Source of the DNA: DATCJA01 sp963814955
GTDB taxonomy: Bacteria > Acidobacteriota > Vicinamibacteria > Vicinamibacterales > UBA2999
Assembly (NCBI GenBank): GCA_963814955.1
Contig: CAWFEX010000015.1
Location: forward strand, 620,001-684,000
Length of the DNA stretch: 64,000 nucleotides
Reading direction: 5' to 3'
This document shows positions 17,345-27,132 of the stretch, one piece after another. How positions within the stretch are numbered: position 1 is the stretch's first letter; every line of letters begins with the position of its first letter. Under the pieces are notes generated by a model. It saw only the letters and a program-made list of their open reading frames with translations, was not told the DNA's origin and did not search any database. The position numbers and the translations under genes are program-made.

Positions 17345-17503
17345 ATGGCTCGAAACGTTGGCGATCGGTACATGTGCGAGAAGTGCGGAGCAGTGCTGGT
17401 ATACGAGAAGCCGTGCCCGTGTCCGGCTGACATGCCGCACTCGGAGATCTGCTGCGGTCAACAGATGAAAGCCGTCAGCACGAACGCGTCAGCTAAGAAA
17501 TGA
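17345..17503 (+). CDS. desulforedoxin-like small metal-binding protein
   Basis: This 52-aa gene has a strong site (AGGAGG, 5 nt before the ATG at 17345). Cysteines are spaced as CEKCG near residue 11, CPCP in the middle and ICCGQQM near residue 35. The CxxC followed by CC-G-x-x-M is the layout of desulforedoxin and of the N-terminal domain of desulfoferrodoxin, which binds one Fe(SCys)4 centre. The extra CPC pair is unusual and may indicate zinc. No large desulfoferrodoxin domain follows. It is monocistronic, in module II, with a Lys-rich tail. A redox or metallochaperone role is inference. Confidence 0.65.
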   Translation: MARNVGDRYMCEKCGAVLVYEKPCPCPADMPHSEICCGQQMKAVSTNASAKK

Positions 17504-17665
17504 GCGTGACAGCACACCAATCACAGTCGACGCCAGATCTGAACCCCTGATCTGAAACCAAAGAGTCGTCAGTCAGAGGTGTCGTACGAGCAAGACGTGA
17601 TTATGGTTGGTGGCCTTTGGACCTCCAGCAGCCGGCGGTGGTACACCGAATGTGATTCGTTCCGC

Positions 17666-18256
17666 TTAGCGGCCGGGGATCATGATGTGAGCGGTTGTCG
17701 TGCCCGCATTCATGATCCACGCGCCGCCCTGTCTGGGGTTGTCGGGCAAGCCGAGTGATTCCGCCGTTGCGCCCGGGACGGCAACGGTCACCTGGTGCTG
17801 TCCGATGTGCTCCCGATCGGGGCCCGACAGCGAATACCACACCGACCCGAACTCGGGTTTCGCCCGGGTTCCGTCCTTTTCCATGACATCGAGCATCGCT
17901 TGCGACTTTTTCCTGTCGCCCAGTGACTCGGCCTTCAGATTCTGCGCGACACGTTGCAGGTTAGCGGTCCTGGTGCACTGAACCGAGAATGGCTGCTCCG
18001 ACGGAAAGCCCGATCGGTTGTAGCAGACCAGACTGTTTGTCCCCTTCCTGAGCGTGTCGTAGGTGAAGTCGGGTTTCCATTTGATGACCGTCGCCTGGTC
18101 GCGCAGGTTGGCCGGGGCAGCAATGAGGGCCAGATCGACGTCGCCCTGCGCTGCCCCAGGTTCGAGCGGTGGCGGCGGTGCGCCTTGACGACCCTGTGCG
18201 TCCACAACGATCGAGACGGCCAGTGCACACAAGACAATCGTGAAGATGCGCTTCAT
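17666..18256 (-). CDS. secreted hypothetical protein
   Basis: 196 aa. The ATG at 18256 is used because GGAGG lies 6 nt upstream; the frame's TTG two codons earlier is not needed. A signal peptide spans residues 1-20 (RIFTIVLCALAVSIVVDAQG). The mature part has 'TVIKWKPDFTYDTLRKGTNSLVCYNRSGFP' and 'GSVWYSLSGPD', a beta-rich pattern shared by exported acidobacterial proteins, and two Cys (LVCYN, VQCTR) that may form a disulphide. Unknown function. It is monocistronic. Confidence 0.7.
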   Translation of the reverse strand: MKRIFTIVLCALAVSIVVDAQGRQGAPPPPLEPGAAQGDVDLALIAAPANLRDQATVIKWKPDFTYDTLRKGTNSLVCYNRSGFPSEQPFSVQCTRTANLQRVAQNLKAESLGDRKKSQAMLDVMEKDGTRAKPEFGSVWYSLSGPDREHIGQHQVTVAVPGATAESLGLPDNPRQGGAWIMNAGTTTAHIMIPGR

Positions 18257-18574
18257 GGGCAACCTCCGGATCGCGCTATCCGATCCTCGTTTTCGGGCGA
18301 GTGTACAGGTCGCCCTTCAAACAGATGATATCTGAACGGACTTCCCATCCGTCCGAGTATAGGCAAATACTGAGCGACTTGAACGAAGCCGTGGCGCGGC
18401 GCCCGACGGGCAACCAGCGCACTCGCAGGTTAGGTTACCGGGGTCACAGGAGGTCGCTGCCGTTTTCGACCGGCCCTGCGGCCCCGTGGTCGTGGCGGCG
18501 CTCTTCGGGTCGGCCGCGCACGGCCGCTGGGCCCGGATAAGCGCCGCCGGGCACGCCGCACGGGACGGCCGCTA
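18257..18574. other. gene-free stretch
   Basis: Intergenic region between two minus-strand genes. It contains GC-rich sequence without a recognised gene. The promoter of the gene at 18256 must lie in its left part. Confidence 0.4.
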
Positions 18575-19056
18575 TCACCAGTGGTGTCTCCCATACGGGA
18601 AGCCGCCACGAGGGTTCCAGAGCGGCAACCCCGCTGGATCGCGGAGCGTCCAGGTCTGGTCACCCCTGGTGATCTCTCTCGCCAGCAGCACCGGCGAGCC
18701 GCCCAGCATGATGCGGGACCCGAGGATCGTCAGCGTGTCGCCGCTCGCGATGGTGACATTCTTCTCCTCGCGCATCGCGGCAGGGCCCAAGTGCACATCG
18801 ATCGTCTCGGTCGCCGTCTCGAACGACAGGTGCGCGCCGTAGACATCTGCCGCACTCAGCAGTATTGCCCGGACGCCGGCACCCGATTCACCGCCTTGAC
18901 GATGCCCGTGAACGACGCCTCGGTCTGGGGGTTGTACATCGGTGACGCGCCGTGCCAGTGCCAGCCTGGATCATGATGCTGGTCCGCAGACGGTGCGATC
19001 CCGAATGCGACGAACACCAGGGCGACGACAAGCAGCGCGGATCGTGAAACAGCCAT
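18575..19056 (-). pseudogene. secreted OB-fold-like (DUF6152-related) protein, one frameshift
   Basis: Starts at the ATG at 19056 with a signal peptide (MAVSRSALLVVALVFVAFG). The first frame gives HHDPGWHWHGASPMYNP, then 'EASFTGIVKAVNRVPASG'. The second frame continues with AILLSAADVYGAHLSFE, then 'EKNVTIASGDTLTILGSRIM', 'LLAREITRGDQTWTLRDPAG' and a stop at 18575. Joining them across a single-base shift near 18862 gives about 160 aa. The pattern (tGiv.., hl.l, l.pG..l.v.GS, l.arei..g) is that of small periplasmic beta-barrels of the DUF6152/OB type. Function unknown. Confidence 0.6.
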
Positions 19057-19139
19057 GCCGTCGTCCTTCCGTCGGACACTGCGGACAACAGTGCCAACGT
19101 ACAAACTGCACGAAGTATTCCGCGAACCACGTTTGGGTT

Positions 19140-19250
19140 CCTGGGCGCACGTCCTCAGGACGGGTCCTCAGCGTGTCCGTCGATACGGTCATGCGTGACT
19201 GGAAGTTGGCGAAAGCCTGGCTGCTGCGCGAAATACGCGGCACTACGTGA
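19140..19250 (+). pseudogene. C-terminal fragment of an ECF sigma factor
   Basis: The plus-strand frame ending at 19250 reads LSVSVDTVMRDWKLAKAWLLREI, the last helix-turn-helix of an ECF 'sub-family' sigma factor. The intact ECF at 22311-22910 ends almost identically (LDVSPQTVQRDWRLAKLWLFREL). No region-2 sequence precedes it. It is a broken paralogue on the opposite strand, next to the tail of the kinase gene. Confidence 0.6.
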
Positions 19251-19350
19251 CGGAGAATTGTTCTCGGCGCTCTACCGCGCGGCGGCACGCGCCTGAAGCT
19301 TTCGCGACGAACTGCGCGGGTCGCGCCCGGACACGGATCCCACATTGAGC

Positions 19351-22321
19351 TCACCGCGCTTCGAGGATGGCCAACCAGATATTGCCCGTTCGTTCCCGGT
19401 TAGTGAAGACAAGCGTGTCTGGCCCGACCGACAAATGCAACCCCCCGAAATCGTGAGAGTCGAAGCCTCGTCGCGCCTGGTGAAGGTGCTGGACCGCGAA
19501 CGGCTCGCCTTGCGGACGCTTGGTGACCGCATCCAACCGCTGGGCCCAGAAGCAGCGGAATCCGTCTCGTTCGGAGAAGAAGGTACAGCAGGTTGCCGTC
19601 AAGCGACCATACCGCATTGCGATCGGGGGTGGAGCCGCTCGTGATCGGAATCCAGGTCGATTCTGGCGCGGCTCGCCAGCCGCTCAACGGTGCGACGAAG
19701 ATCTGCCGTTGCGTCTGGTCGACCACCGTCTGGAACAAGATCCAACGCTCGTCGGGCGACAAATGCGGAGCCGTGATCTCATGTTTCTCGTGCTCGACCA
19801 GGACGTCATCACGACCGGACTCGATGTTCCTTATCCGCACGCGCCCTGGACGATTGCCCGACTGGTCACGCCAAAGCACCTTCGTTGTATCGTTCGACCA
19901 GCCATACAACGGGCCGTCGCAATCCGTGCACACTTGACGAGGAATGCCGCCGGTCGCGCTCACCACCCAGAAGCTGAAGGACGGCTTCCTGTCCGGACGA
20001 AAGGCATAGTAGAGAACCTTTGAGTTATCAAGGCTCGGAAGTCCCGAAAACTCGTTGACATCCGTCGTCGTCAGCGCAGTCTCCGTCCCAGTTCGCAAAT
20101 CCTTGAGAAAAATGTCCTGGTTCCTTTGCCGGTCAGCCGAGAACACAAGCGTGCTACCGTCCCGTGAAATCGATGCGTAAGTTTTGTCGATCACCGTGGA
20201 GGTCAGGCGCTGCACCTCGCCCGTTACTTTGCCCTCATTCGCCCTGATCGGAAGTGCCCAGATGTCCATATTGGGAGGCGTCGTAGCGGTGGTGAGCGCC
20301 AGCCGAACCGTCCCGTCCGCGACGCGCCCCACGGAGGGCTGCGCCTCCGCGCCGGACGCAATAGTCAGCTGCCGCGGTTCACCTTCGACGCGCCACGGAT
20401 TGGAGGCGAGACGCACGCTCCAGATGCTTGACTGATTGATTGCGCCTGTGCTGAGCACGCTGGCGTATTGGCCGGTGGACGCCGCGAACACGATCGAATC
20501 GTCAACCCAATCGCCAGGTTCGCGCCACACCGGGAATACGCCTTGGCTGCGAAGCGCCTCGAGAGCACCGGTCGCGGTAGGGGCTCCCCCCGCGGCCGGC
20601 ACCACCCACCAATCGTACCGGTCCGCCACTGGCTTCTTATCGTCCTCCGCCCCGAGAAAGAGGATGTACTGGCCGTCGGGCGACCAGAGCGGATCGTCGG
20701 CTGAAAAGAATGTTGGCGCGATTTGGCGAGGTTCGCCACCGGATGCACGCACGATGTATGCGGCATTCCTGGCGAACTGGTGCCGCTCGCCAACCCAGTA
20801 CGTGATCCATTGGCCGTCTGGCGAAAAACGTGGCCTGCGGCCCTTGTCGGCAATGCGTTGAGGCGAACCCCCAAATGCAGGGACAGTGTAGATACCACCT
20901 CCGTCGCGATCCGATCGAAAGACGATCAAGGCGCCGTCGGGCGAGAAAGACGGCTCGGTGTCGTCCGCCGGCCCGTTGGTGACGCGAACCGGATCGCCTC
21001 CCGCAACCTGCTGGACCCAGAGGTTCATGATTCCGTCGGCGCGATCGGATGCGTAGGCGAGCATGTTCCCGTCGTGCGAGAACGTGGGATATGCGGTCAA
21101 ACCCGAGTCTGAGGTCACGCGCGTCAGTTCCACGGCTTGCAACGTCGGGTCGGCTCCCCGCCACCAAAACACAGAGGCGAGCACGGCCACGGCGGCCGCT
21201 GTTGCCGCCAGGAACCGCAAACGACGATAGCCAGCCGAGCGGAGCCGCGCCTGAAGCCAGTCTAAATCTAACAACGCATCTGACGCGAGCTGGTATCGCA
21301 CCTGGGGCTCGCGTTCGAGCAGTTTCAGAACAATCCGGTACAGCTCGCGATCGAGTGACGGCGTTGCCGGAGGAGGCGTCCAGTCCAACCACGTTGGGAA
21401 CGCCCGCGTTCCCGTGGCCATTTCGTAGAGGACCGCCCCGAACGAAAACAGGTCACTCCGGGCGTCCAGGTGCTTCCCGCGCGCCTGTTCAGGCGACATG
21501 TAGGAAAGCGTTCCGAGAGCAACTCCCGGTTGTGTCAGCGTGTGCTCGCCGTTCGCGGTCTCTTTGATGGCAAAGGTAGTTTCGAGGGATTCCACGTCCG
21601 CGACGAGCTTGGCTAGGCCGAAATCGAGAACCTTTGCCTGGCCGCGATCGGTAATAAAGATGTTGGCCGGCTTGATATCGCGATGTGCGATGCCCTTGGC
21701 GTGGGCCGCCTCGAGAGCACTGAGAACCTCTCTGCCGAACCTGAGGACATCGTCCATCGGAAGCGGCTTGCCCTCGATGCGGTGCTTCAGCGTCTGCCCC
21801 TCGAGCCGCTCCATGACGATGAACGGCCGGCCATCCTGCTCGCCGATATCGAAGACCGTGCAGATGTTGGGGTGATTCAAAGACGAGGCCGCGCGAGCTT
21901 CCCGCCGAAACCGTTCGAGGGCGCCCCGATCCCGCCGGAACCGCTCCGGAAGGAACTTGAGAGCCACCGGGCGATCGAGCCGGACGTCTTCACCCGCGTA
22001 GACGACGCCCATCCCACCGCCGCCGAGCTTGTTCACGGCGCGATAATGCGCGAACGTGTGGCCGATGATGTCCGCCGCGTCTTCAACGGTCTGCGTCGCG
22101 AGTTCCTGGTCGGGTACCGCGAAAGCCGACGCCATCCTCACCGCGGGGACTTCAATGAACTTGGCAGCCGCAGACCGCTGTGCCAGTAGCGACGCGACTT
22201 CCCGGCGAAGCTCGTCGTCTCCGCCGCAGGCGCGTTCCAAAAATGCGGCCTGATTGCTTTCGTGGTGCTCGAGCGCCGACTCGAAGAGCTGCTCGATCTG
22301 ATTCCAGCGTTCAGGCTCCAT
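19351..22321 (-). pseudogene. Ser/Thr protein kinase with C-terminal PD40 beta-propeller (one late frameshift)
   Basis: Starts at the ATG at 22321. Order: a 90-aa N-terminal helical region; a Hanks-type kinase domain with Gly loop 'KLGGGGMGVVYAGED', ATP-binding Lys in VALKFLPE, catalytic 'HRDIKPANIFI', 'DFGLAKL' and 'SYMSPEQARG'; a short Arg-rich linker; one membrane helix (FLAATAAAVAVLASVFWW); then 8-9 WD40-like/TolB repeats ('AYPTFSHDGNMLAYASDR', 'EPSFSPDGALIVFRSDR'). The last blade (LYFLSERDGFRCFWAQRLD to the stop at 19351) is in a shifted frame after about 19590. The kinase itself is intact. The ECF gene upstream overlaps it by 11 bp, so they form one unit. Such pairs are typical signalling modules of Acidobacteria and Planctomycetes. 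Confidence 0.88.
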
Positions 22322-22910
22322 GCGGATCGCCTCCGCTCAACTCGCGGAACAGCCAGAGTTTAGCAAGCCTCCAATCGCGCTGCACGGTCTGCGGCGACAC
22401 GTCGAGGGCGACGGCCGTTTCCTCGACATCAAGACCGCCAAAGAAACGCAGCTCCACGACTTGACTCTTCCGTGCGTCGAACGCCGCGAGTCGATCGAGT
22501 GCGTCGTCCAGCGCAAGGATGTCGACTGGTGGTTCAGGGCTGGAGAGCCGATGCTCGTCCATCGGCACGTGTACCGCGTGCCCTCCCCGCTTCGCGGCTT
22601 TTCGCGAACGGGCCACGTCGACCAGGACCCGCCGCATTAGCTGCGCGCAGACGGCGAAGAAGTGCGTGCGGCCCGTCCAGCCGATGCGTTGGATGTCGAC
22701 GAGTCGGACGTACAGCTCGTTGACCAGGGCGGTGGTCTGAAGTGTGGCGTCCTGCTGCTCGCCGGCCATGTAGTGGTGGGCCAGGGCGTGGAGCTCACGG
22801 TAGAGGAGGGGAATCAATTTGTCGCGTGCACCCTCGTCGCCCGCATTCCAGGCCTGCAAGAGAGCGGTGACCTCGCGCGCCGAAGTTTCGGACGTTTCAG
22901 GTCCAGACAC
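22311..22910 (-). CDS. ECF RNA polymerase sigma factor (ECF-sub group)
   Basis: 199 aa. Region 2 is represented by 'ALAHHYMAGEQQDATLQTTA' and 'LVNELYVRLVDIQRIGWTGR', followed by 'FFAVCAQLMRRVLVDVARSR'. Region 4 is represented by 'LDALDRL..RKSQVVELRFFGG' and the helix-turn-helix 'VSPQTVQRDWRLAKLWLF'. This is the ECF-sub family (TIGR02999-like) that is usually encoded with a Ser/Thr kinase and lacks a classical anti-sigma factor. Its stop overlaps the kinase start. Inference: phosphorylation by the linked kinase controls its activity. The start at 22910 gives full family length. Confidence 0.9.
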   Translation of the reverse strand: MSGPETSETSAREVTALLQAWNAGDEGARDKLIPLLYRELHALAHHYMAGEQQDATLQTTALVNELYVRLVDIQRIGWTGRTHFFAVCAQLMRRVLVDVARSRKAAKRGGHAVHVPMDEHRLSSPEPPVDILALDDALDRLAAFDARKSQVVELRFFGGLDVEETAVALDVSPQTVQRDWRLAKLWLFRELSGGDPHGA

Positions 22911-23105
22911 AGTGCCAGCCTTCTAAGTGCCTTGTCCTAGACGGTTTCTTTCGAGCGGGAACAGGCTACCACGACAAATCAGCACGCCCGTATCGCGCCC
23001 GACGTGGACATCTGAAGGGGGGTGTTGTCGTTCTTGAGGTCGTTTTCCGCCTTTACATAGCACAGGGCGAGGTGGGCTCACTCTGAAAATCCAGGGAGGT
23101 TCACG

Positions 23106-24059
23106 ATGTCTCACGAAGAGAGCCGTTCGGTGGCGAGTCGTGCCTATGCGAGGCGCCTCAACATACACCGACATTTCATTGCAGCCTGTGGAGCGCTGGC
23201 GTTGGCCACCGCGCTCATGCCGCCGGCCGGTGCTTCGCAATATTCAGACTGGTCCGCGCCGGTCAATCTTGGCCCGATCATCAACTCGTCATCAGCCGAC
23301 GCCGGCCCGGCGCTTTCCGAGGACGGGCTCGCTCTGTATTTCAACTCCTCACGGCCGGGCGGCTTCGGTGATGCCGACCTCTACGTCGCGCGGCGCGAGA
23401 CCACGGATGCGCCGTGGGATGCGCCCGTGAATCTGGGGGCGATTATCAACACGACCTCCTTTGAAGGGTTCCCGAACCTTTCGCGAGATGAACACCATCT
23501 GTTCTTTGTTAGCCCCAGAGCCAGCGGAACTGCGGATATCTGGGTGTCGTACCGCAGGGACACGGACGACGATTTCGCCTGGGAGCCGCCGGCGCTCCTG
23601 GGTCCGTCGATCAATACCACCGCAGCCGACCACGGCCCCAGCTATTTCGAGAACAAGAAGCTGGGGCTTCCGCAACTCTATTTCCACAGCAACCGAGCTG
23701 GAGGGCCAGGGAGCAATGACATCTACGTCGCCGACGCATTCGGCGTGGCCGTGCTCGTGGGAGAAGTGAGCAGCCCCCAGGTCGACGCGCGTCCCGCAAT
23801 TTCGCGCGACGGGCTGCAGATCTTCTTTCACTCCAACCGCCCTGGGAGCGTCGGAGGCTTCGATATGTGGTCTTCGGTGCGCAAGAGTATGTTTGACGCG
23901 TGGTCGTCACCTGTGAATCTCGGCGATACGGTGAACGGCGCATCTGATGACTTCATAGCCGCCATCTCCTCCGATGGTGACGCGCTCTTCTTCACATCGA
24001 GTCGTCCAGAGGGTTTTGGATCGAACGACATCTATGTGACGATGCGCACCAAGCAATGA
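23106..24059 (+). CDS. secreted PD40 (WD40-like) beta-propeller protein
   Basis: 317 aa from the ATG at 23106 with AGGGAGG upstream. Signal sequence up to about residue 41 (LALATALMPPAGASQ). It has five to six propeller repeats of the form 'GPALSEDGLALYFNSSRPGG', 'FPNLSRDEHHLFFVSPR', 'RPAISRDGLQIFFHSNRPG' and 'FIAAISSDGDALFFTSSRPEG', each followed by (S)NDIYV or DLYVARR. These proteins are periplasmic or cell-surface scaffolds of unknown ligand. A paralogue with the same plan lies in module III at 27694-28638. The divergent neighbour is the ECF-STPK unit, so co-regulation is possible. Confidence 0.85.
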   Translation: MSHEESRSVASRAYARRLNIHRHFIAACGALALATALMPPAGASQYSDWSAPVNLGPIINSSSADAGPALSEDGLALYFNSSRPGGFGDADLYVARRETTDAPWDAPVNLGAIINTTSFEGFPNLSRDEHHLFFVSPRASGTADIWVSYRRDTDDDFAWEPPALLGPSINTTAADHGPSYFENKKLGLPQLYFHSNRAGGPGSNDIYVADAFGVAVLVGEVSSPQVDARPAISRDGLQIFFHSNRPGSVGGFDMWSSVRKSMFDAWSSPVNLGDTVNGASDDFIAAISSDGDALFFTSSRPEGFGSNDIYVTMRTKQ

Positions 24060-25576
24060 AGACGCTCGCGAGTGCTTATCAGTGGATCGCGCCCCCCGCG
24101 CGATCCCTGTTTAGTCAGTTCGTCGATGAACAGTTCGCCGCTGGCCGGATGAATGAACGTTCCCTTTACGTCCAGGCACCGTTGCGACGCCAACAGTGCC
24201 GCTCATTTCCTTCAGTTCACGTGGTTCGCGTTGCCCGTCGATGCAACGTCGCCGTATCCGTGGCGCCCCAACTTGTCAGCGCGCGAGGTAGAGCGACGCC
24301 GCCTGGGGACAAAATTCATGAACCCACACCATATCCGGGCCCCTTCGGCGGCGTCGCTCCCCCGCCGCGCACCGGCAGGACGCCCGTGAATCGAACCGGA
24401 TGAAACCAGACGGCGCGCGAGGGATGAGTGGTCACCGTTCGCGAGAGCTGACCGAGCACGAAGGCGACGGCTTGGCCTCTCCCCGTGCCACAGCCTCTCC
24501 CCGTGCCACACTCCGGACCTAGCGTCTGAAAGGAAAGGACGACGGTCCGAAAACATCGTTGAGAATGTTGTCCGCTGCCTCGATGGGCGGGCGCGACTGG
24601 TTGAACCGTGACTCCTCAAGAATCGTTAGCGTTTCGATCGATTAGCGCGAAATGCGATTCGCGAGAAGTCTATCCATAGCAGTAAGTCCTCATCGAAATC
24701 ATAACCAGTCGTAGAGAAATGCCGTCTACCCGACAGTGTTGGGTAGCGAACGGGTCGACCTGTGGCGCAAGCGATATCTTCCTTGCCTGCAAGACAGGTG
24801 CGTTATGCAGGGCTGTGGGAGAACTCGTGCTTCAGCAAGCGTCGGTATTCCTAAGTCGCGTGACTTCTCTGAACATCAGGTCGGCCCTTACGCCAGCCGA
24901 CTTGAGCGCGACCTCAACGACTCTATCGCGGGTTCGGAGCCAGTCAGAATCGCCATCGAGATCGGAAAAGGGGACACCGCCACGGACAACAGCCGGCTTC
25001 AGCGATGTCCCTCACTACACACGCCACGCTGTCCCCGCTCATTCGCAATTCAGTCAACGAAACCCGGCCTGCTTGGCTCTCCTCGCTCTGGGTCGGCCTC
25101 TGGGTCGAGAAACGAGGGTGAGCGATGCCCCTCCCCCCCGGGGAAGACGTCGACCCAAGCCTGGTCGACGTCTGTCCCTGCGGGACGTCGCTCCCCCTCG
25201 CAGCACTTCGCCCTCGGAGAGCCGACCCGCACCGCCCACCATCGTCAGAGCGGATCAGGCCGTGTTTGACAAGCGGACTCCGAGCGGCCTGCTCGTCAGC
25301 ATCTTTCAAGGTCGCCAGCAGGACATCACAAGCGGGATGGCCGTTAAGGGCTTCGGTCAGTCGATGCGGCCGCTTGTTACCGCGCTCGCTCCGACTCCGA
25401 ATCGTACGGACGTGCTCTGCAGCGTCAAGGTTTCGCGCGCGCCGCGCCTTGGCCGAACGGACGCAACCTTGACGCCGCTTGCGCGCGCCCGATGGTGGCA
25501 ATTGTCGAGCAAGCTGGAACCACGAACTCGAACATCAAGAGACCGCGAGGACATCCATGAGCGATCACCATTTCAC
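24060..25576. other. 1.5-kb stretch without supported genes
   Basis: No frame on either strand resembles a known protein. Long frames here are Arg/Pro/Ser-rich and overlap each other. Visible structure: a duplicated 18-nt unit (cctctccccgtgccacag) at about 24476-24511; a stem CTACCC/GGGTAG at 24727-24747; and a perfect 10-bp palindromic stem GACGTCGACC/GGTCGACGTC with a 7-nt loop at 25146-25172. It probably holds decayed cargo of module II. Confidence 0.45.
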
Positions 25577-25830
25577 AGGCACTGACCGAGCATGCGGTCG
25601 CCAGGCAGCTGGGCCTCTCGGTGGCCACGCTGCGCGCCTGGCGCCTCAAAGGCAAGGCGGTTCGTTCGTTTGCCGCGCGGTACGGTACCTGGCGGCCGAT
25701 GTCGAACGCTTCGTGGAGGCCAGCGTGGTTGACCACGCAAGGCACCCCGGCGACGCTAACGTGGCTTCCGCGGTACCGACGCTCCCGAACGTTTCGCGAC
25801 AGCCGCGCTGTGAATTGAACTCTCCGTGAG
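25577..25830 (+). pseudogene. excisionase-like helix-turn-helix protein, frameshifted
   Basis: One frame reads 'LTEHAVARQLGLSVATLRAWRLKGKA', the N-terminal helix-turn-helix of small AlpA/Xis-type (HTH_17) proteins. The next frame continues 'FVCRAVRYLAADVERFVEAS', the matching 'GRAVRYxxxDVExF' end of the same domain. One frameshift near 25660 separates them. The position, about 180 bp from the right-end repeat of module II, fits an excisionase or directionality factor of the element. No integrase is left beside it. Confidence 0.6.
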
Positions 25831-26003
25831 TGGTGATCTGCGTCGGCGGACTGTTGCCGGACGACAACGCCGTCGATCCCGTGGCCTCCATCGTGAGCCA
25901 CGGGTGCGTCGATCGAATCGTCGCGCGGAGCGACTGCATGTTCATCTGTGAAACGACCTCGAAGGTCCACGTCATCTCGCCGCTCGTCGGTGGCGGTGGA
26001 TTG
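25820..26003 (-). pseudogene. gene fragment cut by the module II right-end repeat
   Basis: The minus-strand frame contains 'EMTWTFEVVSQMNMQSLRAT', then 'IRSTHPWLTMEATG', then THGEF and a stop in open protein-like sequence. It loses this character exactly where the right-end repeat begins (26004). It looks like the last 60 or so residues of an unknown protein whose front was removed at the module junction. Family not recognised. Confidence 0.3.
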
Positions 26004-26245
26004 GGGTCGGCTGACAATCAAGGACTTGTCTGCGGCAGCTCTCGCGCGCGAGAACGCACTGAGTCGATGAGCATGCGGATTTGACCGGATGCTCACGGTC
26101 AGCTCGGTTGATTGGGTCTCGATTCTCTGAGGGAATTCGAGAATCGTCATGCAATCGCGCCAACGATCGCTCAGGCTTCGTCGATAAATTGTTCAGAAAG
26201 GCCGAATCGTGGAGCTACGTAGAACACCGTAACCCGTCGCAAGAT
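26004..26245 (+). repeat. right-end repeat of module II
   Basis: About 240 nt match 39111-39355 at roughly 90% identity, up to the junction with the tRNA-Asn copy. It contains a conserved inverted repeat CGATTCTC/GAGAATCG (26120-26127 and 26139-26146, 11-nt loop) and an AATTGTTCAG motif near 26188 that is shared with the left-end repeats. It is non-coding as far as can be seen. It is inferred to be the attP-flanking arm of the element. Confidence 0.8.
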
Positions 26246-26290
26246 TGGCTCCTCAGGCTGGACTCGAACCAGCAACCCTCCGGTTAACAG
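26246..26290 (-). repeat. 45-nt copy of tRNA-Asn 3' half (att site between modules II and III)
   Basis: Identical to 39356-39400, 9210-9254 and 4510-4554. No 5' half of the tRNA follows. It is the boundary between the two sister modules. Confidence 0.9.
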
Positions 26291-26396
26291 CGTAACGCAG
26301 GTGGTTGGACTCGCGGGTTCTTCGTGCCGGTAGCTCGGGTGAGAACCTGTTGATACGTGGTGTTCGGCAAAGAATTGTTCAGAGATTGTTCAGTGC
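26291..26396 (+). repeat. left-end repeat of module III
   Basis: Near-identical to 9255-9360 (left end of module II), including the two spaced ATTGTTC motifs at its right end (gaattgttcag, gagattgttcag). The two modules diverge completely beyond it. Confidence 0.75.
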
Positions 26397-26496
26397 TCCC
26401 TCACGGAACCAGCCCTCGAGCGTTCCGCGCAAGCGCGTGCTGCCAAACCGCGGCCCATGTGCCCGGCACTCGTGATGCGGGCCGTATAATGGCGGC

Positions 26497-26709
26497 ATGG
26501 GCTTTGATGATTACAAGGTCGTCCTATACCGCCAGGACGATGGCGCGTGGGTCGCGGAGATCCCTGCGCTCGGAGGTTGCTACGCGCTGATGGACACGCG
26601 CGAGGCAGCCTTGGCTGAGCTCCAGCAGGTCTTTGCCTTGATCGCCCAAGAGCATCAGGAGCGCGGACAGGCGCTTCCGAAGGACACGACTGAAATCGTG
26701 CGTGCCTAG
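26497..26709 (+). CDS. hicB: HicB-family antitoxin
   Basis: 70 aa from the ATG at 26497. 'YKVVLYRQDDGAWVAEIPALGGCYALMDTREAALAELQQVFALIAQEHQERG' is the partial RNase-H fold of HicB antitoxins, with the 'DxGxWVAExPxLxGC' signature. The short form here lacks a DNA-binding C-terminal domain, so autoregulation may rely on another factor. The stop overlaps the hicA start by 8 nt. It lies immediately inside the left end of module III, a common place for addiction modules that stabilise an island. Confidence 0.85.
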   Translation: MGFDDYKVVLYRQDDGAWVAEIPALGGCYALMDTREAALAELQQVFALIAQEHQERGQALPKDTTEIVRA

Positions 26710-26917
26710 CGCGACGGCGCGCGAGTTTCAACGAGTAGCCCTCGCGCTCGGTTTCGTGAGGCGCCGCCAGACGGGCAGCCACGAACGCTGGACGCACGGC
26801 GATGGTCGGGCCGTGACCATTCCACTTCATGGCGGACGTGAAATCGGTCCGCCGCTGTTCTTCAAGATTCTTCGACAACTCAACGTGTCGCTGGAGGAAT
26901 TCGATCGACTGCGCTGA
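26702..26917 (+). CDS. hicA: HicA-family toxin
   Basis: 71 aa from a GTG at 26702, inside the end of hicB. HicA features: 'REFQRVALALGFVRRRQTGSHERWTH', with the catalytic His in GSHxxW of the double-stranded-RNA-binding-like fold, then 'RAVTIPLHGGREIGPPLFFKILRQLNVSLEEF'. HicA cleaves mRNA independently of codon. The overlap and order (antitoxin first) suggest coupled translation. Length is normal for the family. Confidence 0.87.
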   Translation: MPSATAREFQRVALALGFVRRRQTGSHERWTHGDGRAVTIPLHGGREIGPPLFFKILRQLNVSLEEFDRLR

Positions 26918-27132
26918 GAGCCTCTCCTGTGGCCCGAGTTGCCGGCGGCTGACGGGCAACGGGCACGGAACGTGTCGTCTCTACTAGCGCAATTGCCTCA
27001 ATAGGCGTTCATCGATCTTGCGCTTGACCGTGCGGCGATCAAGCTGCAGCCGCCGATCCGACATCGTGCACGACAGCTTACCCTACTCCAACACCGCGTG
27101 CCGCGAACTAGGCACGTGCACCGGCGACAGCT

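Noticed and set aside
24719..25585. A 288-aa plus-strand frame in the gene desert
   Set aside because: Its composition is Ser/Arg/Pro-rich, an equally long frame opposes it, and no motif or ribosome site supports it.
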